From contig JAHDHL010000030.1 in NCBI GenBank assembly GCA_020631355.1, positions 13,030 to 60,366 on the forward strand: a DNA stretch of 47,337 bases. Direction: 5' to 3'. The notes beneath the pieces were generated by a model that was not told where the DNA came from, made no database searches, and saw only the letters and a list, made by a program, of their open reading frames with translations. The position numbers were made by a program, and so were the translations under genes. Shown one piece after another: positions 12,901 to 21,900 of this stretch (positions within the stretch are counted from its first letter, which is position 1; each line of letters begins with the position of its first letter). The DNA is from Saprospiraceae bacterium (GTDB taxonomy: Bacteria; Bacteroidota; Bacteroidia; Chitinophagales; Saprospiraceae).

Positions 12901-15900
12901 TAGAACCACCATCAATACTGAATTCTATTGGATTATTACTATTGGCACTTATTGTAATGGTACCGTCTGCTTCGCCACAATCCGTTACATCCGAAACAGT
13001 TACACCATTGGTAGCAAATGTTGGAGCTACCTTATCGGTAAGTGTCACACTTGGATTGGAAATCACACAGGAACCGTTATCATTCCTAACTAGGATTTCA
13101 TACACACCTCCAGCAAGACCTGTAAAGTTACCTCCATTGGAGAACCAGTCCGTACCTCCATTGATGCTATATTCCAAAGGAGCAATTCCTCCAGAAGCAG
13201 TAATGGTAATGGTTCCGTCTGTCTCACCACAATCCGTAGGATCAGTGAAAGTCACGTCTGTGATTTCAGGTGAATTCGGAGCCACCAAGGTAATCTGGCT
13301 GATGTGTTGTACCAAACATGTACCATCATCATTCCTTACTTGGATAGTATATGTATCAGGAGCCAATCCTGTGAATAATGGATTAGAACTCCAAGTCAAA
13401 CCTCCATCAATACTGAATTCAGGATTTGAACTTCCATTTACCACACTGATATTAATCTGACCATTATTGGTATCACAATCCGTAGGATTTGATGGAGTGA
13501 CAGAATTAATAACTGGTGTAGTAGGAGCAAAAATCGTAACTGTGTTACTGAATGTCACCTCACAGTTTTGAGATTCTGCATTCCTAACATCAACGATGTA
13601 GTTACCACCAGGAAGATTGATGAATACGTTACTTGGTTGCCATGGTCCATTGTTGATACTGTATTCCAGATTCTCAACACCAGAAGCATAGACAGTAATA
13701 GTTCCATCTGTCTCTCCACAATCAGATACATCCGTAGCTACAACACCTGGAGCATTGAATGTCGGTAATACAGGATCCGTCAAAGTGATTGGCGGATAAG
13801 TAACCTGACAAGACAAGTCTGAATTAGCTACTACGATATTATAAGTACCTCCAGCCAAGTTGGAGAATACATTAGATGATTGGAATGAAAGACCTCCATC
13901 ATTACTATATCTCAAAGGAGCTGTTCCTCCGGAAGCCGTAACGGTAATCGTACCGTTCACTACTCCACACTCTGTAGGATCAGTGAATTCCACATTAGAG
14001 ATACTTGGAGCATTAGGAGCAGTCAGGATGTATGGATTGAAATCATCCGCTACCTCACAAGTACCATCGTCATTCCTAACGAATACATTGTAAGTTCCAG
14101 GAGCCAAGTTCGTGAAACTACCACTAGCCTGCCAGTTCACACCACCATCAATACTGTACTCCGTAGATGAACTACCACCAGTCGATGTAATGGTGATTGA
14201 CCCATCATCCACTCCACAATCCGTGGGAGGAGTGAAAGAAACATTCGTGATGGATGGAGCCGTTGGTTCGTCAATAATGATTGGAGGACCGAAAGCTTGG
14301 ATACATGTACCATCCGCATTCCTTACCACAACCACATAACCATTGAATGCAGGTAAGTTAGGGAATACACTGGATGTCTGCCATGTGGAGCCACCATCGA
14401 TACTATATTCCAATGCACCCTCACCTGAAGCGAAAATAGAGATGGTTCCATCAGTTTGGTTACAATCTGTTACATCTGTTGCTATAACATTTGAAATGAT
14501 TGGAGCAGTAGGTTCTTCTATTGTTACAGATGGGAATGTTACATCACATGAACCATTTGCATTGGAAACTACGATATTATAGGTTCCGGCCGCTAGTCCT
14601 GTAAAGCTTCCTCCATTATCAAAGAAGTTTAAGCCACCATTAATACTATATTGTAATGGTGCAGTTCCTCCAGAAGCTGTAATGGTAATCGTACCATCCC
14701 CTGCTCCACAATCTGTAACATCCGAAGTCACCACATCCGTAATGGATGGTGTATTAGGTGCTACTAGAATAACAGGATTGGTAGATGAACTTACTTCACA
14801 GGTTCCCGTAACGTTTCTAACTACGACATTATAAGAACCCGGAGCCAAATTATTGAATGTATTGGATGATTGCCAGTTCAGGCCACCATCAATACTAAAC
14901 TCAGGTGATTCACTACCTGCAGTAACACTGATATTGATAATACCATTATCCACTCCACAATCCGTGGGATTCGTTGAATTCACAAAGATATTAGATGGAG
15001 CAGTAGGCTCATCGATAACCACTGGTAAAGCATAGGTATCAGAACAACTATTATCCTGATAACGAACAGATACTGTATAAACATTCGCAGGAAGATTAGA
15101 GAATACATTGGATGATTGCCAGATGCCACCTCCAATACTGTATTCCAATGGCATGTTACCGGTAGCTAGGATGGTAATGGTACCATCATTCTCACCACAA
15201 TCCGTAACATCTGTTCCGTTAGCGGCCGTAATCATTGGATTAACAGGATCTTCGAATACAACAGTGGATGCTACGATTACACAATTATCATCCGCATTCC
15301 TCACACTAATTGGATAAGAACCCGCTGCAAGGTTGGTGAATGTATTGGTTGTAACGTAGTTGGTACCATCGATACTGTATTCTAATGGAGCCAATCCACC
15401 CGAAGCGATGATTTCTATGGAACCATTATTGGCTCCAGCACAACCATTGGGTTCTACTGTAATGACATCCGTAATCTGTGCAGCATCAGGTGCTTCGATG
15501 ATTACAGGATTATTATCATAAGCTACGGGGCAAGTCTCATCATCATATCTTACCAATACGGTATAAGAACCAGGAGCAAGACCTGTGAATGAACCATTAT
15601 TCTGCCATGTTGATCCGTTATTGATACTGTACTCCAATGTTCCTCCCGTACCTGTTGCGGTCACAGAGATAGAACCATTATCGGTTGTACAATCAGAAAC
15701 ATCCACATCTGTAACACCGGTAATCACCGGTACAGGAACTACAGTTACCGTTACTTGGTCCGTACCTGTACAACCGAAGTCGTTCGTTACCGTAACCGTA
15801 TAGGTAGTGGTTGTCGTTGGTGATGCAATCGGATCGAAGATATTCGCATTATTCAATGAACTGGATGGGGCCCATTGGAAAATGGTACCACCTTGTGCAT

Positions 15901-18900
15901 TCAATTGATAGGAATCACCCTCACAAATGGTTGCATTTTCTCCAGCATCAGCTATCAATGCAGGATGCACTGTTACTGTTTCGAAGATCGTCACATCACA
16001 ACCACCCACTGTAGTTACAGTCAAGGATACGTTGTATTCGCCATCTGTTGAGAATACATAATTCGGATTCTGAGCAGTGGAAGTTGCACCACCATCATCG
16101 AAGTCCCACAACCAAGACTGGATGGCAGGAGTAGATGGTGTCAAGTCTGTGAAAGGAGTTGCCTCGCCTGCACACACCTCAGGTGCAAAGAAGTCAGGAG
16201 TAGGTAATGTATTAACGGTTACTACTACCTCATCTGTTTGCTCACAACCAGAATCATCTGTTGAAGTCACTGTATAGGTTGTCGTTACTGCTGGTGAAGC
16301 AGATGGATTCGGACAACTCACACAACTCAAACCTGTAGAAGGTGCCCAAGTATAGGAATACGTTGGCTGACCTGATACAGATAGTGGAGTGGAATCTCCT
16401 ATACAGATGGATGCATCATTGCTTGCTGTAATATCCGGACAACAAGGCGCTGGTGCATTATAAAATTCATTATCAAAACAAACTGGTTCATCAGAAACAG
16501 CAACCTTGAATTCGATGCTTTGTACATCATCAGCCGTAAGGCCTGTAATGGTATAAGATTGTGCTTCGGATAAATCGTTGGTTACTAATTCGTAGATGCC
16601 ATTCGTTGATGTGATGAGGAAGTCGGTTTCGACACCCACATATTCCCATGATACATCTATGGAATAACCACTACTTGGAGTAACTGCATTATTGTAGGAA
16701 CAACCACTGACATTGAAAGAAGTAATTTCGATGAAACATCCTCTTGAAGTAAGCGGTTCCCTCCCCTCCCAATCGGTAGAGTCAACATCCGGCATATCCA
16801 AGGAATCGATGGTTGCTACGTTCTCTACTAATTCAAATACGGAGGATACCCTTGTGGTAATAGATAGAATCTCACAAGTTCCGTTATCAATTTGTGGTAT
16901 ATGCCATACGCCTGTTACCGGATCATAAGTTCCCTCTGTTGCAGAGTAGGTTACATAATCCACCTGACCAGGCAAGTTATCCGTAACATATACATTTGTT
17001 GCATTGAATGGGAATGTATCCGGTGGGCCCATGGTTCTGTTACATACTTCGATGTCCCAGATTACAGAATCACCCTCGGTTACAATCTCTGCTTCAGTTG
17101 TATGGTCCATTTCATAGACCTCTTTCTTCACGTCGATATCCACCAATGGACAAAGAAGACCGATATCATAATTGGTCAAACTATCACCATTCGGTAGGTA
17201 GAATACGTCCGTAATCAAGGAAGTAGGATTCACATCACTATCCAATTCTCCATCTGAACCAGCATTCTTGGTTGTACCCACATACTGTTCAGCTACTAGA
17301 GAAGGTACACCTATCGCATAATCCGCTGCAGTCAATGGTCCGAAGTTGAACCAACCCGTGGAATCCGTGAATGTTGTCTGAACCGGTGTAATCAAATCCG
17401 TACCTGAGAACAAGTTCACTTCGATACCAACCAATGGTGGCTCACCAAAGTCCTGGATACCATTATAGTTTTCATCACACCATACATGGTTACCAACGGA
17501 TGTTCTATTGGAACAATTCACAAGCGTCACCTCTTGTCTGAACTCGGCCGCACAACCATTCGCATCGTTATAAGTCAACATGAATTCGTGTGTACCCGGA
17601 CCGTAACTGGCGATTTCTACCATAGATAATGGATCCGTTACATCTACGACACCTCCGTTAGGACTTGTCCAATTGTAGTCTGTGAAACCTACAGGACCTG
17701 CCAATTGGAAATCATTGGTAGCACAATTCTGAGTCAAGATAAGATCTCGTTGAGTTGGGTATACCGTGATAGAAACCGTATCAACCGAACCACACTGATC
17801 ATTCCTTTCAGAACGCAGATAGTATTGTAATGTCAATTCTTGTGTAGTAGGGTTCTCCATCTGGAATGATACCGGAGTCGTGGTAGTGGATGATAAGAAT
17901 GACACATCCGCACCATTGATACCGACCCATTCGTAAGTATTATTCAACATTGGGTCTGGGCCGACAGATGGAATCAAATCATCCGAACAAGCTTCGAATT
18001 CATCCTCTGGGAATGGTACGATATAATCAGCTGATGCACGGAATGATGTATATTCATTACAAGAACATGTCTTATCCATATCCATATACGCATAAACAGA
18101 ACATGAAAGACCAGAAGTCACATCCACATTACCACAAACTGTTACTGTACCATTGGTAGGAATAGCCTGTGTGGTAGTAACGTCTGCTAATAATACGTCT
18201 ACTCCCTCATCATAATCACCATTTTCATTGATATCCGCCATCAAGGATACTGTAGTTACCTGACCAGCTGGAACAGGTTCTCCTGTATTGGTCAAATCGA
18301 AGCAGTAATCCAATGATTCCTGATCTGGTGGAGCAGCAGTGGCGGTCAATGAAAGATTAGATATTTCATATGTAGGTTTTACTACCTGAATTCTTCTTTC
18401 TACCTCATCTGATACTGCACGTACCTGACATGTCGAACCTGTTCTGACACAAACTACATCCTGAGAGTTGAATGTACTTACGAACATATCATATCCCTGA
18501 CAGAATTGTCCTACATCAGATGCCTCTACCTGGAAAGTAAAGTCCGCAGATTGGCCGGCAGCTAAGCCATCCGGCATATCAATGATGATGTTTTGTCCAC
18601 CATTCACATTTTGAATCACTGGATTCGTTGGTCCTAGTGGTACTGAGTTAGTTCCCGGATTATATGAATTCGGTACATATGTGATTCCTTGTGGTAATTC
18701 TACCAAGATAGAATCCGCAGAACCTACGGGTTGGGAACCAATTTCAATATTATATGCAACATCAACAGGTAAGCTGTTCGCACCACAACCATTCAATATG
18801 GCTGGGTCTCCGACATTCAATCCTGATAAGAATGGAGAAGAAACACCATTCAATCTTACCCTAGGTCCAGGGTTGAACACCCTGTTGGTTTCTTCCCCAC

Positions 18901-21900
18901 AAGCATTCCTTGCCCTTGAACGGAACAAGGCTCTGGATGGTGTCTTGAATCCACAATCCGTAGTGGTTCTGAATCGTACCAACATGAAATTCTCCAATGT
19001 ATTGGTTGTACCTTCCAGACCATCCGTTTCCAGAGTGGTATTCTGGTCAGAGACATTGATTCTCCAAAGATTACCGAAGAAATTGACTGGTTCCGTAACG
19101 GAAGATACCCAAGTGGTATCCGATCCATCTACAGGAACAGGATAAGCAATTTCAAATGAGTTCGGTATATATGTCGTGGCAGTCGGGAGTCGCCAGTACA
19201 TTCTGATATCAAACAAGTAACCCAAATCGGCACTATTGAACTTCAACATGTACTCCACATCCTCACATAAATCAATATTGTAAGGTTGGCCAGGATCAGG
19301 AGAAAGGATTTCCATACCCAGTACGGCATCAACCGTAACCAATCTTAGTGTTTGGGGTTCGGAACAAACGATTTCTTCCGTAGAACCCGGATATCCACTA
19401 CAATCCCAACCTGTATTAACAATGATACTATCTGTCTCACAGTTATTGGAAGCAATACAAAGCTCCACTGTACGTGTCTGCCCTACTTCAACATCACCAA
19501 TAGAGATGATACCTAGATTTTCAGGGTAAGGATCACCCGTTGCAGGGTCTCTTACATCATGTAGGATTACACCACCCGACGGAGATTCCCATGATACGAA
19601 TGTATTCGTAGATTTCAAATCACCCGTATTGGTTACATCCATGCTGAAACATGTGGTTTCCTGTGCCAATTGTTCCTCGAATGAATATGGCTGTAACAAT
19701 ACTCTTGGCAAGCCATTAAGTCTAGCATAGTTCCATGTTACAGCTAGATCTTCTGGCTGAATCCAGTAGTACCTGTCATTGTATGGTGCATCCGTATCGT
19801 AGAAGTAGTTCTGATGATTCCCGTAATAATTAGCATTCAACATGGTATCAACCATGGTGAATTCTGGATTACCGAACATATTCGCATCCGTTTCGAATGT
19901 AACAGAACTGGTAATATTCTTATATGTAAACGGTGCTTCGTATTCCGTATGACAATTCGGACTAACCGGAGGAGCCACTCGTAAGAGAATTCCCTCATCA
20001 AATCTGTTATATCCCATGTCTTCCAGGATACCAGGGAATGACAGAATCAGTTGATTCCCATTGATGGTCGCATTGGATGTCGCAGAGATATCAATAAATA
20101 ATCTCTGGTCACCAAATGACCCCACACCGTTATTCCCTATGCTACCATTGGCATCCCTCAATAAGAAATGCAGGGATTCTCCCCAATCCAAATCATCGGG
20201 TTTGGTGAAAGTTACTTCTTTTGGTAAGAATGGCTGACGAATTTCATTAGGGAAGAAATCGACATCCCAATCTCCGTACCAACCATAATTGGCAAAGAAT
20301 TGCCAGTAGTCGTAATTATCGATTGCTGGCCCTGGAGGGTCATAATAACCATTGTTATTACATTCATAAATATCGTAATCAGATATATTGTTATACATGT
20401 AATAACTGAGATAGGTCATCTTTTCTGGTAGGGTATTACACTGGTAGTGCGTACCCAAATCATATGGCAAATCCGTTACATAGAACTCTGTAGAGAATGT
20501 CATCTCCAATTGGTCCCTGTAATAATCCGTAATTTTGAAGAATGTATTCAATGCGATGGAATCGCCATCTTCGAATATATAGTCCGCAGGAATACTGGAA
20601 CAACCCAGAGTAGATAAGCTACCCGGACTGAATTCTGTAATCAACCAGTTATCCTCTGGCCCTCCAATGAACTGACGCAATACATCACAAGTATAGGTAC
20701 CACCATCTTGGTCATAGATGGTTACATTTGCTCCTAGTGGGAAATTACCCTTATTGAAAGCACGGCCACCCGTAATAGTGAATGTAGGAATCTTTACGAT
20801 AGCGAAAGCGTGGTCCCAATTCATTCCGGCACCGCCAGATATATAACCACCAAAATTGGCCTTAAGTGTATCACCGATAACAAATCTATTCTTCAGAACC
20901 AGATTTTCATCAAGGGCTTCGCCTCCATCTACGATACCATCATTATCGGTATCACCCAAACCATAATTCTGGCGTTCGAAATCCATGTCCGTATGTACCA
21001 ATCCCTCACAATCACAGTTAGGACAATCCAGAAGTATGGGTGAATTCTTTGGTGTGTTGATTTCCTCCCTACAACCACAAGCAGGGTCTAGGATAAACCA
21101 GTATTCAGACCTTACATTCACTGTAGGATCCTGTATATAATTATCTGTATTGAATGGAGGAGAGCAGTGTGGTACTCTTTCCTCACAGTCACCTGTCAAT
21201 CTCAGGTTCATCTTACCTCCGTATCTTGGATCGAAAGTATTGGTTTGGTCTAATGTATTTACTCTTTTATACCTTACAATCAAGGTATCCTGAGTCGCAT
21301 CATCATGGTCGAAATATTCGATTTGATAAGGTGTATGTGTATCACCCGAACCATCTCTCCAAACGAACTCTGATGTGGATAGGTCTCCGTCTAGTCCGGC
21401 CCAGTCCAAACCACCATCTATATAATAGATTAACTCCGTATAACATTCCTCACATTGTCCTGAGTAGAATTCGTCGTAGGTAGAACCAGATATACCTCTT
21501 GGGGTTACGTGGTGATGCGTGTAACTATTCGTATTGTTATAATACTGATTCATGAATTCGTTGGTGTAACTCGTGGTCGTATAACAAACATTATCTGTTG
21601 TTTGATCCACGATGTAACCCGGAGCCTCAACGAAATCCCTGATATAATTCAAGAGATATCTGGTTGTGGCAGTTGGTTCAGTGAATTCCTCCAATCTACA
21701 AGCATCCTCATATAGGATCTGATCCATATAAAGGTGTGGATGTCTGAATTGATAGACGCCCGCATCTGAACAACTACCACAATCCGTAGGGTAAATGAAC
21801 TCAGCTTCGAATATCAAGGTATCCCCTACATCAATGAAAATACCCTCATCGTGGAATTCTACGAGGTAAGGATTGATTCCATCATGGCATTCTAATGCTC

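Noticed and set aside
5200-15700. Possible CRISPR-like or satellite non-coding repeats
   Set aside because: Units are hundreds of bp long, keep one reading frame and encode conserved protein modules; there are no short palindromic repeats with unique spacers and no cas genes.
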